A stretch of DNA of 44,088 nt from Meridianimarinicoccus zhengii (GTDB lineage: Bacteria > Pseudomonadota > Alphaproteobacteria > Rhodobacterales > Rhodobacteraceae), in NCBI RefSeq assembly GCF_003254465.1, contig NZ_QDFI01000034.1, positions 1 to 44,088 of the forward strand. The letters run 5' to 3'. This document shows positions 34,140 through 42,313 of the stretch, in pieces; the first letter of the stretch is position 1, and each line of letters begins with the position of its first letter. Made by a program: the position numbers and the translations under genes. The notes under the pieces were generated by a model, which did not search any database, was not told where the DNA came from, and saw only the letters and a program-made list of their open reading frames with translations.

Positions 34140-35260
34140 TGCGCAGGTTCCGGAATATGGAGGTCGGCGGGTGCTTCGGCGCGTCCGAAGTCGAAGGTTT
34201 CGGCGTGGTGGCAGGCGACGTGATGGCCGGGTGCGATCTCGCGCCAGCGGGGTTCCTCGGCGCTGCACCGGTCGGTGGCGAAGGGGCAGCGGGTGTGAAA
34301 CCGGCAGCCGGGCGGAGCGTCGGCGGGGTTCGGGATCTCGCCCTCCAGCCGGTCGGGGGCGAAGACCGCATCGGGGTCGGCCAGCGGTACCGCTGACAGA
34401 AGCGCATGGGTGTAGGGGTGGCGCGGGCGGAAGAACAATTCGCGCGTGGGGGCGTATTCCACGAACTTGCCCACATACATCACTGCGACCCGGTGGCTGA
34501 TCTGGGCCACCACCGACAGGTCATGGGCGATGAACAGGAAGGACACGCCCATCTCGTCCTGCAGGTCCTTCAGCAGGTTGATGATCTCGGCCTGGATCGA
34601 CACGTCGAGCGCCGACACGCTTTCGTCGCACACCACGAAATCGGGTCGGGCCACCAGCGCGCGGGCGATACATATGCGCTGGCGCTGCCCGCCGGAGAAC
34701 GCGTGCGGAAAGCGGCGCAGATGTTCGAGGTTCAGCTTGCACCGCGCGGCGATGTCGCGCACGCGGGCGTCGATCTCGGCCCGGTCACGCATCAGCCCGG
34801 CGGCGACCAACGGTTCGGCGATGATGTCGCGCACGGTCATGCGCGGGTTCAGGCTGGAATAGGGGTCCTGAAACACGAGGCTCATGCGCGGGCGGAACGC
34901 GCGCAAGGCGGTGCCGCCAAGGCTGGCAAGGTCCAGCCCCCCTTCGCGGAACACCATCTGCAGCTTGCCGCGCACCTTGGACAATTCGGCGCGGTCCGCA
35001 TGAGTCAGGTCCAGATCGCCCGCCGCACCGTGATAGAGAACCCGGCCCCCCGTCGGCTCGATGGCGCGCAGGATCGCGCGGCCCACGGTGGTCTTGCCCG
35101 ACCCGCTTTCGCCGACCAGCCCCACGGTTTCGCCGCGCCTTATGTCGAAACTCACGCCATCGACCGCGCGCAACTGCCGTCGCTTGCCCGAGAAAAGCCC
35201 TTTGCGCCCGATCTCGAACGCAACTTCGAGGTTCTCCACTTCGATCAGGGTGTCGGTCAT
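34136..35260 (-). CDS. Opp/Dpp-type ABC transporter ATPase (DppF-like)
   Basis: A 374-residue ATPase of the oligopeptide class: Walker A GESGSGKTT (50-58), signature FSGGQRQRICIARAL, Walker B region FVVCDESVSALD and the C-terminal OppF-type cysteine region GCRFHTRCPFATDRC. It is unusual in having two copies of the stretch before the Q-loop: residues 81-106 and 107-132 align with each other, so the normal VFQDPYSSLNPR follows a decayed copy ending VFRE. It overlaps phnW and the other ATPase gene by four bases each. It powers uptake together with its partner ATPase. Confidence 0.92.
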   Translation of the reverse strand: MTDTLIEVENLEVAFEIGRKGLFSGKRRQLRAVDGVSFDIRRGETVGLVGESGSGKTTVGRAILRAIEPTGGRVLYHGAAGDLDLTHADRAELSKVRGKLQMVFREGGLDLASLGGTALRAFRPRMSLVFQDPYSSLNPRMTVRDIIAEPLVAAGLMRDRAEIDARVRDIAARCKLNLEHLRRFPHAFSGGQRQRICIARALVARPDFVVCDESVSALDVSIQAEIINLLKDLQDEMGVSFLFIAHDLSVVAQISHRVAVMYVGKFVEYAPTRELFFRPRHPYTHALLSAVPLADPDAVFAPDRLEGEIPNPADAPPGCRFHTRCPFATDRCSAEEPRWREIAPGHHVACHHAETFDFGRAEAPADLHIPEPAQ

Positions 35261-36264
35261 GCCACGGCCCTCGCGCGGTCGTGCAGGTGGCAGCGCACGG
35301 ACTGCCCGCCGCCCAGCCGCGTCAGCGGGGGTGGCGTGCGGTCGCAGACCCCTAGGATCGCCTGCGCGCAGCGGCTGCGGAACGGGCAGCCCGATGGCCG
35401 GGCGGAGGGGCTTGGGATTTCGCCGGGCACGGGTGTCAGGCGGTTGTCGATCCGGTCAAGCCGCGGGATCGCCGCGATCAAGCCCTGCGTGTAGGGATGC
35501 GCGGGGGTTTTCAGCAACTGCCGCACCGGCCCCTGCTCGACGATGGTCCCAAGGTACATCACCGCCACCTCATCGGCGACCTGCGCGATCACGCCCAGAT
35601 CATGGGTGATGAAGATCATCGCCATCCCGAGGTCGCGTTGCAGCCCCGCCATCAGGTCCAGCACCTGTGCCTGGATCGTCACGTCGAGCGCGGTCGTGGG
35701 TTCGTCCGCGATCAGAAGCCGCGGGCCTGCCGACAGCGCCAGCGCGATCATCGCGCGCTGCCGCATGCCGCCCGACAGTTCGTGCGGATACTGGTCCACC
35801 CGCGCGGCGGGGTTCGAGATGCCGACCTTGGTCAGCATCTCCACCGCCAGGTCGCGCGCCGCCGCCCCGCGCAGGCCCTTGTGCAGCCGGATCGTTTCCA
35901 TGATCTGGTTGCCGATGGTGTAGACGGGCGAAAAGCTCGCCATGGGTTCCTGGAAGATCATCCCGATCTCGCCGCCGCGCAGCCGCCGCAGCGCGCGCGC
36001 ACCGGGGCGCAGGGCGTGAACGTCGATCCGCGCCCCGTCGCGGTCGGTAAAGGCGATGCAGCTCTGGTCCCCGATCCGCGCGCTGACGGGCAGGAGCCGC
36101 ATCACCGCCTTTGTGCTGACCGACTTGCCCGACCCGCTTTCACCGACGATCCCCAGCGTGCGCCCCGCATCGACGCCGAAGCTGACGCCCTGCACCGGGG
36201 TGATGAGCCCTTCGTCGGTGCGGAACGACACGGTCAGGTTCTCGACCTCCAGCAACCGGCCCAT
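35257..36264 (-). CDS. Opp/Dpp-type ABC transporter ATPase (DppD-like)
   Basis: A 335-residue ATPase with Walker A GESGSGKS, Q-loop MIFQEPMASFSPVYTIG, signature LSGGMRQRAMIALAL, Walker B LLIADEPTTALD and the C-terminal cysteine motif GCPFRSRCAQAILGVC typical of OppD/DppD. The ATG is chosen at MGRLLEVENL; a very long open frame upstream is antisense-type noise. It lies 5 bases after the DppC-like permease gene and overlaps the second ATPase gene. Confidence 0.92.
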   Translation of the reverse strand: MGRLLEVENLTVSFRTDEGLITPVQGVSFGVDAGRTLGIVGESGSGKSVSTKAVMRLLPVSARIGDQSCIAFTDRDGARIDVHALRPGARALRRLRGGEIGMIFQEPMASFSPVYTIGNQIMETIRLHKGLRGAAARDLAVEMLTKVGISNPAARVDQYPHELSGGMRQRAMIALALSAGPRLLIADEPTTALDVTIQAQVLDLMAGLQRDLGMAMIFITHDLGVIAQVADEVAVMYLGTIVEQGPVRQLLKTPAHPYTQGLIAAIPRLDRIDNRLTPVPGEIPSPSARPSGCPFRSRCAQAILGVCDRTPPPLTRLGGGQSVRCHLHDRARAVA

Positions 36265-36269
36265 CGCGC

Positions 36270-37424
36270 TTACCCCGCCTGTCCGTAAGGGTCGGCCGCG
36301 TCGCGCAGTCCGTCGCCCACGATGGTGAAGGCCAGAACCGCCAGCACCACGAAGCCGGCGGGGATGAACAGCCACGGCGCCTGTTCGATCACCTGCACCG
36401 ATTGCGCCTGTTGCAGCATCACGCCCCATGACACGGCGGGCGGGCGCAGCCCCAGCCCGACGAAGGACAGCGCAGTTTCCGACAGGATCATGTAGGGGAA
36501 CGAGATCACCAGATCGACGATGATGAAGCTGGTGAAGCTGGGCAGCATGTGGCTGCCGATGATCCGCGCGGGCCGGGCGCCCGCCAGTTGTGCGGCCAGC
36601 ACGTAATCCTCCCCCCGGATCGACAGAAGCTGGCTGCGGATGCGCCGCGCCAGCGTCGGCCAGCCGAACAGGCCAAGGATCAGGGTCATGGCGAAATAGA
36701 CCTGCGTGGAGGACCATTCCTTCGGCATCGCCGCCGCGAGACCCATGTAAAGCGGGATGATCGGGATGACGCGCACCACCTCGGTCACGCGCTGGATGGC
36801 GCTGTCGATCAGCCCGCCGAAATACCCCGCGACCCCCCCGATCACGAGCGCCAGCACGAAGGAGATCAGCACCCCCAGCACCCCGATCGACAGCGAGGTG
36901 CGCGTGGCGTAGAGCGTGCGCGAGAACACGTCGCGGCCCAGCGTGTCGGTGCCCCACAGGTGCAGTTGCGCGCCATCCTCCAGCCCGAAGAGCCGGGTCG
37001 AGATGGGGATCGCCCCCAGCAGCATCGCCGGTTCGCCCGGCACGAAGAACGCGACATGGCGGCGTGTCTCCGGGTCCGGCTCCGCGGTGGCGCGCAGCGT
37101 TACGGGATCGCGCACGGTGCGGGTGCCGTGCACGAAGGGGCGCAGCGAACAGCCGTTCTGGTCGCAGAACATCGGCACCTGCGGCGGGCCGCTGACATAG
37201 TCGCGGTTGCGTTCGGTCGGTCCGTAGGGCGCGAAGAACTCGGCGAAGAGGCCCAGGAACGCCATGGTCAGCAGGATCGCCGCGCCCGCCATCGCCGCCC
37301 GGTGCCGCCGGAACCGCCACCAGATCAGCGTCCATTGCGAGGCCGCGTAATAGCGTTCGCGTTTCTCGCGTTCGCGGCGTTCGGCCGTGGTCTCCAGCGG
37401 CGTCTGCGGGTCCATCACGGTCAT
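36270..37424 (-). CDS. ABC transporter permease (DppC/OppC-like, large periplasmic loop)
   Basis: A 384-residue inner-membrane permease. After a basic cytoplasmic N-terminus comes one helix (AAMAGAAILLTMAFLGLF). A periplasmic loop of roughly 100 residues follows, with two cysteines (CDQNGC), then five helices. The ATPase-coupling EAA region is SEDY-like (IRGEDYVLAAQLAGARPARI). The loop ends with GTDTLGRDVFSRTLY, standard for OppC. The large loop marks a subfamily seen with big binding proteins, often oligosaccharide or complex-substrate importers. Three bases separate it from the DppB-like gene. Confidence 0.9.
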   Translation of the reverse strand: MTVMDPQTPLETTAERREREKRERYYAASQWTLIWWRFRRHRAAMAGAAILLTMAFLGLFAEFFAPYGPTERNRDYVSGPPQVPMFCDQNGCSLRPFVHGTRTVRDPVTLRATAEPDPETRRHVAFFVPGEPAMLLGAIPISTRLFGLEDGAQLHLWGTDTLGRDVFSRTLYATRTSLSIGVLGVLISFVLALVIGGVAGYFGGLIDSAIQRVTEVVRVIPIIPLYMGLAAAMPKEWSSTQVYFAMTLILGLFGWPTLARRIRSQLLSIRGEDYVLAAQLAGARPARIIGSHMLPSFTSFIIVDLVISFPYMILSETALSFVGLGLRPPAVSWGVMLQQAQSVQVIEQAPWLFIPAGFVVLAVLAFTIVGDGLRDAADPYGQAG

Positions 37425-37427
37425 GGT

Positions 37428-38420
37428 TCAGCCCCCCAGCCGGATGCGCGGGTCGAGCCACGCCAGAAGCAGGTCCGACACGAAATTCATCACCACGATC
37501 ACCACGGTCAGCATCAGCAGGATCGCGCCCGCGACGTTCATGTCGAGATCGAGAAAGCTTTTCAGCAGCAGGTCGCCCAGTTCGGTCAGCCCCAGCACCG
37601 CCGCCACGATGGGCAGCTCCGAAAAGATCCGGTTCACGTCGAAACCGATGGTGGACACCACCGGGTTCAGCGCCAGCCGCGCGGGATACTTCAGCAGCAG
37701 GCGCGTTTCCGGCACACCGCGCGCGCGGGCGGCGGTCACGTTCAGCTTGCCGATCTCGTCGGACATGGTCGCGCGCACGGTCTGGATCTGATAGGCCATC
37801 GCCGACCAGCCCAGCACCAGCGCGGGCAGCCACATGTGTTTCATCAGGTCCCACAGCTTGGCGGCGGACCAGGGCGCCTCGGCATATTCCGCGCTGAACA
37901 GTCCGCCCACGGACGCGCCGAACCACAGGTTCGCAAAGTAAAGCAGCACCAGCGCCAACAGGAAATTCGGCAGCGCGAGGCCCAGATAGGAAAACAGCGT
38001 CAGCCCGTAATCCGCCGCCCCGCCCCGGCGCACGGCGGCATAGATGCCGATGGGCACCGAAATCAGGTAGGTGATGATGAGCGTGGCGAACAGCAGCCCC
38101 AGCGTCAGCCAGACCTTCTGCCCGATCACGTTGTTGACGGAGGTGTCGAAGGCATAGGCCTGCCCGAAATCGCCGCGCAGCACGATGCCGGATATCCAGT
38201 CGAAATACCGCACGACCGCGGGCTGGTCGAGCCCAAGCTCCGCCCGGATCGCCGCGATATCGGCGGGTGTGATGGTCACGCCCGTGCCGGAAAACTTGCG
38301 GAAGGCATAGCGTTCCGCGAAATCGCCCGGCGGCAGTTCCATGATGAAGAACACCATGACGGACACCATGAACAGCGTCACGATCATCCCGAAAGAGCGT
38401 TCTGCAAGGAAGCGGACCAT
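37428..38420 (-). CDS. ABC transporter permease (DppB/OppB-like)
   Basis: A 330-residue permease with six membrane helices: MVRFLAERSFGMIVTLFMVSVMVFFIM is the typical OppB/DppB N-terminus. WISGIVLRGDFGQAYAF and the coupling region VTAARARGVPETRLLLKYPAR are also family marks. It is the first permease after the binding-protein gene and is separated from it by 59 bases containing a strong hairpin. Confidence 0.93.
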   Translation of the reverse strand: MVRFLAERSFGMIVTLFMVSVMVFFIMELPPGDFAERYAFRKFSGTGVTITPADIAAIRAELGLDQPAVVRYFDWISGIVLRGDFGQAYAFDTSVNNVIGQKVWLTLGLLFATLIITYLISVPIGIYAAVRRGGAADYGLTLFSYLGLALPNFLLALVLLYFANLWFGASVGGLFSAEYAEAPWSAAKLWDLMKHMWLPALVLGWSAMAYQIQTVRATMSDEIGKLNVTAARARGVPETRLLLKYPARLALNPVVSTIGFDVNRIFSELPIVAAVLGLTELGDLLLKSFLDLDMNVAGAILLMLTVVIVVMNFVSDLLLAWLDPRIRLGG

Positions 38421-38443
38421 GGGGCGGCTCCGGTCTCAGGGGG

Positions 38444-38471
38444 GCACCCCCGCCCCGCGGGGCAGGGGTGC
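38444..38471 (-). promoter_or_regulatory. Intercistronic hairpin between binding-protein and permease genes
   Basis: A near-perfect GC stem (7 bp, one mismatch, then 5 bp around GC) fills the gap after the binding-protein stop. No T-run follows on the minus strand. In ABC-importer operons such hairpins often protect the upstream message, so that binding protein is made in excess over membrane parts; that role is inferred here. Confidence 0.6.
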
Positions 38472-38479
38472 AGGTCGGA

Positions 38480-40540
38480 TCAGTTCTCGGCCAGGAACCA
38501 CTGCTGCGGACGGTAGGGATAGGTCCAGTAGAAGTCATAGGTCTTGGCCGTCAGCGGCTTGAGGTTCTGCAGATCGTTGCGATGGACGTAAGGCGACGGG
38601 ATGTCCGCGATCACGCCGACCTTCAGCAGGTTGTCCACGTGGATATCGACGATCTCCGCCCCGATCCGGTCGCTTTCGGCGCTGCCCAGCGGCTGGGTCA
38701 GGAACTGGCCGGCCAGGTCCCACAGCGACAGGATGTCGGCGGGCGGCTCCGTGCCTTCGGCGCCTTCCGTGTTCACCCAGGTCGCCCAGTCGAAGCCGCC
38801 GCCGGGGTTGAAGAAGTCGCCGAAGGGCGGCACCAGCATGGTCGCGTCCTGGCTGATGAACGGCCCCGAGATGCCGTCGTTCTTCCAGATGAACACATCC
38901 ACCTCGTTGCTGTTGGCCGAGGAGCGGTATTCGTCCGACGTGACCTCGCGGATGTCCACCTGAATGCCGAGATCCGACCAGTAGTCGCGGGTCAGTTCGT
39001 GCAGCTGCACCGGCGAGCCCTGGCTGGCGAAGACGATCCGCACCACCAGCGGCGCGCCGTCCGGGCGGCGGCGCACACCATCGGACCCGCGCTCCAGCCC
39101 CATCTCGTCCAGAAGCGCGTTCGCGCGCGCCGGGTCATGGTCGATGAACGCGGTGACATGATCCACGGTCACGAAGTTCACCGTCGCGGGTTCGGCGGGC
39201 ACCGATTGTGACGGCCGCCCTTGCCCGAGATAGACGATCTCCTTGATCTCTTCGCGGTCCATGCCCAGCGACATCGCCTGGCTGAAGCGCACGTCGTTGA
39301 AGATCGTGCGCAGCACCGGGTCCTTGTGGTTGCGGTTGAAGCCGTAATAGACCGTTTCCCCCAGCGTGGGCGCCAGCGTCGCGGTGTAGCCGCCGCGCGC
39401 CTCGTTTTCCTTCAGCAGCGGGAAGTCGTTCAGTTCCAGTGCCTGCTGCTTGAACACCACCTCGCCGTTGAGGATGCGCAGGTTCACGACCTCGCGCTCG
39501 GGCACGTAATCCTCGCGGATTTCCGGGATATAGGGCAACTGGTGGCCCGCCGTGTCCACCATGTGGAAATAGGGGTTGGCGACCAGGCGGCGGCCCTCGG
39601 TATTCTCCTCGACGACGATATGGCTTTCCAGCGTCGGCACCGCGTTGGCGCCGATGGCGGCGGCCTTCTCCGCGTCTTTCATCATCGCGGACGGCACGTC
39701 CTTCCAGTCGGAATTGCCGTAGTAGAAATTCACCGCCTCGCCTTCGCTGGCAAAGCCGTGCTCGGCGCGCAGTGCCGCGGCGTCCGCGTTGTACTTGTCC
39801 ATGAACCGGCCAAGGAAATGGCGCGGCTGGAAGGTTTGGCCGTAATCCACCGCCCAGCGGTTCAGCAGGTTCGGCTGCGGGCTGGCGAAGGTGAAGGTCA
39901 CGGTCACGTCATCCACCGCCTCGACCACCGCGGGTTCACCGCCGAACAGCCAGCGGTCGGGGGTCTTTTCGGTCACCGCCGGGTTCAGCAGGATGTCGTT
40001 GTACCAGAACGCGATGTCATGGGCGGTGAAGGGCGCACCGTCCGACCACTTGTGCCCCGCGCGCAGGGTGAAGGTCAGCTGGGTATAGTCGTCGTTCCAG
40101 GACCAGGACTTTGCCACGTTCGGCACGATGGTCTTCAGGTCGTCCGCATAGCGCACGAGGTTCACATGCCGGAACGACAGCATGTCGGATGTGCCCGATT
40201 CCGTGCCGCGCGACACGCCGGTGATGACACCGCCATAGCTGCCGATCGCCGCGTAGGGGGCCACGACCAGCGGCTCGGCGGGCAGGCGGTCGGCCAGCGG
40301 CGGCAGGTCCGGATTGCCGAGGATGCGGGCGTTCAGATCCGCGATGTCCGGGTTTTCCACGAAGGCGAGATCGCAGGACGCGGCGGCCTCGAACTCGGCC
40401 AGCTCGAACTGCTGCGGGAAGGCCGGGGTTAGCCCCTGCATGTCGGCCACGGTCACGGGCGGGCAGTCTGCCAGCGCGGCACCTGCGGCGAAACCTGAAG
40501 TCACGCCCAGAAGAAGGCGCGCACGGATCGAAAGGGTCAT
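38480..40540 (-). CDS. Periplasmic substrate-binding protein, SBP family 5, large
   Basis: A 686-residue extracytoplasmic binding protein, longer than the 500-550 of DppA/OppA. The signal peptide is MTLSIRARLLLGVTSGFAAGAALA, and GGAGC just upstream supports this ATG over one 51 bases earlier. The family 5 core is clear: LAKSW-type AKSWSWNDDYTQLTFTLR, HKWSDGAPFTAHDIAFWYND and FSQAMSLGMDREEI. An N-terminal stretch of about 80 residues precedes the core. It defines the specificity of the importer; the ligand is unknown, but co-transcription with phnW and phnX suggests a phosphonate conjugate. Confidence 0.9.
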   Translation of the reverse strand: MTLSIRARLLLGVTSGFAAGAALADCPPVTVADMQGLTPAFPQQFELAEFEAAASCDLAFVENPDIADLNARILGNPDLPPLADRLPAEPLVVAPYAAIGSYGGVITGVSRGTESGTSDMLSFRHVNLVRYADDLKTIVPNVAKSWSWNDDYTQLTFTLRAGHKWSDGAPFTAHDIAFWYNDILLNPAVTEKTPDRWLFGGEPAVVEAVDDVTVTFTFASPQPNLLNRWAVDYGQTFQPRHFLGRFMDKYNADAAALRAEHGFASEGEAVNFYYGNSDWKDVPSAMMKDAEKAAAIGANAVPTLESHIVVEENTEGRRLVANPYFHMVDTAGHQLPYIPEIREDYVPEREVVNLRILNGEVVFKQQALELNDFPLLKENEARGGYTATLAPTLGETVYYGFNRNHKDPVLRTIFNDVRFSQAMSLGMDREEIKEIVYLGQGRPSQSVPAEPATVNFVTVDHVTAFIDHDPARANALLDEMGLERGSDGVRRRPDGAPLVVRIVFASQGSPVQLHELTRDYWSDLGIQVDIREVTSDEYRSSANSNEVDVFIWKNDGISGPFISQDATMLVPPFGDFFNPGGGFDWATWVNTEGAEGTEPPADILSLWDLAGQFLTQPLGSAESDRIGAEIVDIHVDNLLKVGVIADIPSPYVHRNDLQNLKPLTAKTYDFYWTYPYRPQQWFLAEN

Positions 40541-40611
40541 GGCTTGCTCCGTTGAAAAAGTTGCGTTCACCATGAAAACACCCTGTGACAATTCAATGAA
40601 ATTCCCAAACT

Positions 40612-40626
40612 ATAGACAAATCCTAT
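40612..40626. promoter_or_regulatory. Probable LysR-type regulator site
   Basis: ATAG-N7-CTAT is a 15-base inverted repeat containing the T-N11-A core of LysR-family sites. It overlaps the stop codon of the LysR gene and lies 72 bases upstream of the binding-protein start, a suitable place for control of the transporter genes. It is the only AT-rich stretch nearby. Confidence 0.5.
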
Positions 40627-41519
40627 TGTTTGGCATGGCGCGCCTGCGGGAAATGCTGCGCCGTCAGGGCGAACAAGGCCGCGACCGGCGCGACATTGCG
40701 CATCTCGGGCAGACAGACGAGGAAATGGCCGACCTCCAGCGCGGGATCGCGAATCGGCAGGGCGCTGATCTGGGTGTCGGCCGGGTCGATCTCGCCGTCC
40801 ATGGCGATACCGCAGCCGATGCCTTCGATCACGGCGCCGCGCAGGGATTCCCACGACCCGAGGTCCAGCAGGTGCCGCATCGGCAGGCCCGATGCCTGTG
40901 CTGCGCGGTCGAACACGATGCGCGTGCCGGAACTCGCCTCGCGCCGGATCAGCCCGACCGTGGCGACATCCGCCCAGTCCAACGCATCGCGCGCCAGCAG
41001 CGGGTGGCCCACGGGCATCATCAGCACGATCCTGTCGCGGCGCAGTTCCAGCGCGGTCAGGTCCGGGTCGGGGGCGGGCAGGGTGACGAACGCCGCCTCG
41101 ATCTCGCCCCGGCGCAGCAGGTCCAGAAGGTCCGCCGACGCCTGCGAGCGCGCCTCGATCCGCAGCCCCGGATGGCGCGCGATGAAGGCCGACAGCAGCG
41201 ACATGACGAACTGGTGGGTGGAATAGCCGATGCTCAGCCGGCCCGCATCGAGCGAACTGGTGCGGTCGAGCATCGTTTCCATCTCGCCCACCAACGCCAG
41301 CGCGGCGCGCATCCGCGGCAAGAGCGACAATGCCACGGGGCCGGGCAGCATCCGGTGGCCTTCACGCTGGAACAGCCGCAGGTGATAGCGGTCCTCGATC
41401 TGGCGCAGCTGCGCCGAAACGGTGGGCTGGCTGACGCCCAGATCGCGTGCCGCTGCCCCCACCGCGCCAGTGCGGCAGATGGCTTCGATGATGCGGATCT
41501 GTGGCAGCGTCAGCGACAT
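40623..41519 (-). CDS. LysR-family transcriptional regulator
   Basis: A 298-residue regulator with an N-terminal winged helix-turn-helix (LPQIRIIEAICRTGAVGAAARDLGVSQPTVSAQLRQIE) and a LysR ligand-binding domain (from GRLSIGYSTHQFVMSLL). It stands upstream of, and in the same direction as, the transporter-phosphonate operon, 82 bases away, so it is the likely local regulator responding to the substrate or a breakdown product. Divergent arrangement is more common for LysR genes. The start at MSLTLPQ fits the fold; in-frame codons upstream look non-coding. Confidence 0.88.
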   Translation of the reverse strand: MSLTLPQIRIIEAICRTGAVGAAARDLGVSQPTVSAQLRQIEDRYHLRLFQREGHRMLPGPVALSLLPRMRAALALVGEMETMLDRTSSLDAGRLSIGYSTHQFVMSLLSAFIARHPGLRIEARSQASADLLDLLRRGEIEAAFVTLPAPDPDLTALELRRDRIVLMMPVGHPLLARDALDWADVATVGLIRREASSGTRIVFDRAAQASGLPMRHLLDLGSWESLRGAVIEGIGCGIAMDGEIDPADTQISALPIRDPALEVGHFLVCLPEMRNVAPVAALFALTAQHFPQARHAKQ

Positions 41520-41668
41520 GGGCCCCCCGTTCCGCATCCGTCCCGGTCCCACCATGGCGGCGGGGCCGGGCGCGGGCAAGGCGGACGATGGGGCGCTGCC
41601 CATGGCGCGGCGGCGCGGCGGGTCAGACCCGGCCGCCAACCCCATGCTGACCCGGTGTCGCAGTCAGG

Positions 41669-42313
41669 TCAGCCGATCATGCCGGGCAAGTCGCCCCAAT
41701 GGTCGAACAGGTGGTCGTGGAGCATCTCGTCCACTGGGCTCTTGCGGTAGCCGCCGGAAAACAGCGCGAAACGTATCCCCGCCGCGCGGGCGGTGGCCGC
41801 GTCCACCTCGCTGTCGCCTACGTAAAGCTGCGGACCATCGGGCATTGCGGCGAAAGCGCGGTGCAGCGGGGCGGGGTCGGGCTTCTTGACCGGCAGCGTG
41901 TCGCCGCCCACCACGACCTGCATCCGCTCCGCAAGACCGAAAGCGCGCAGGATGTCTCGCGTCGGGCCTTCGGGCTTGTTGGTGCACAGCCCGAACACGC
42001 AGCCTGCGGCCTCCAGCCGGTCCAGCGCCGCCTCCACGCCGGGATAGAGCACGGTCAGGTCCGCCGGTGCCGCGTTGTAGTGGCGCAGGAAGGCGGCCTC
42101 CATCTCTGCGTGGCGATCAGGATCTTCCGGAAGCCCCGCCGCCGTCATGATGCGCCGCACCAGCACCGGCACGCCGTTGCCGATGAAGCTGCGGGTCTGG
42201 TCGAACGTGATCTCGGGCAGGTCGGCCTCGGCCAGCATCCTGATGGCGGCGGCGTGCAGGTCGGGCGCGCTGTCGATCAGCGTGCCGTCGAGATCGAAGA
42301 CGATGGATGTCAT
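41669..42313 (-). CDS. gph: Phosphoglycolate phosphatase-type HAD hydrolase
   Basis: A 214-residue HAD phosphatase: motif I VFDLDGTLIDSAPDL, motif II GLCTNKP, motif III lysine in LPVKKPDPAP and motif IV YVGDSEVDAATARAAG. This is the Gph pattern, an enzyme removing 2-phosphoglycolate from oxygenation or DNA repair. The start MTSIVF overlaps the upstream thioredoxin-fold gene by four bases; a start 12 bases earlier is possible. The substrate is inferred from the family, and related HAD phosphatases cannot be excluded. Confidence 0.85.
   Translation of the reverse strand: MTSIVFDLDGTLIDSAPDLHAAAIRMLAEADLPEITFDQTRSFIGNGVPVLVRRIMTAAGLPEDPDRHAEMEAAFLRHYNAAPADLTVLYPGVEAALDRLEAAGCVFGLCTNKPEGPTRDILRAFGLAERMQVVVGGDTLPVKKPDPAPLHRAFAAMPDGPQLYVGDSEVDAATARAAGIRFALFSGGYRKSPVDEMLHDHLFDHWGDLPGMIG

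Noticed and set aside
36549-38516. 655-codon plus-strand open frame
   Set aside because: Antisense to two permease genes with clear membrane topology; the translation is dominated by His, Arg, Gln and Asp.
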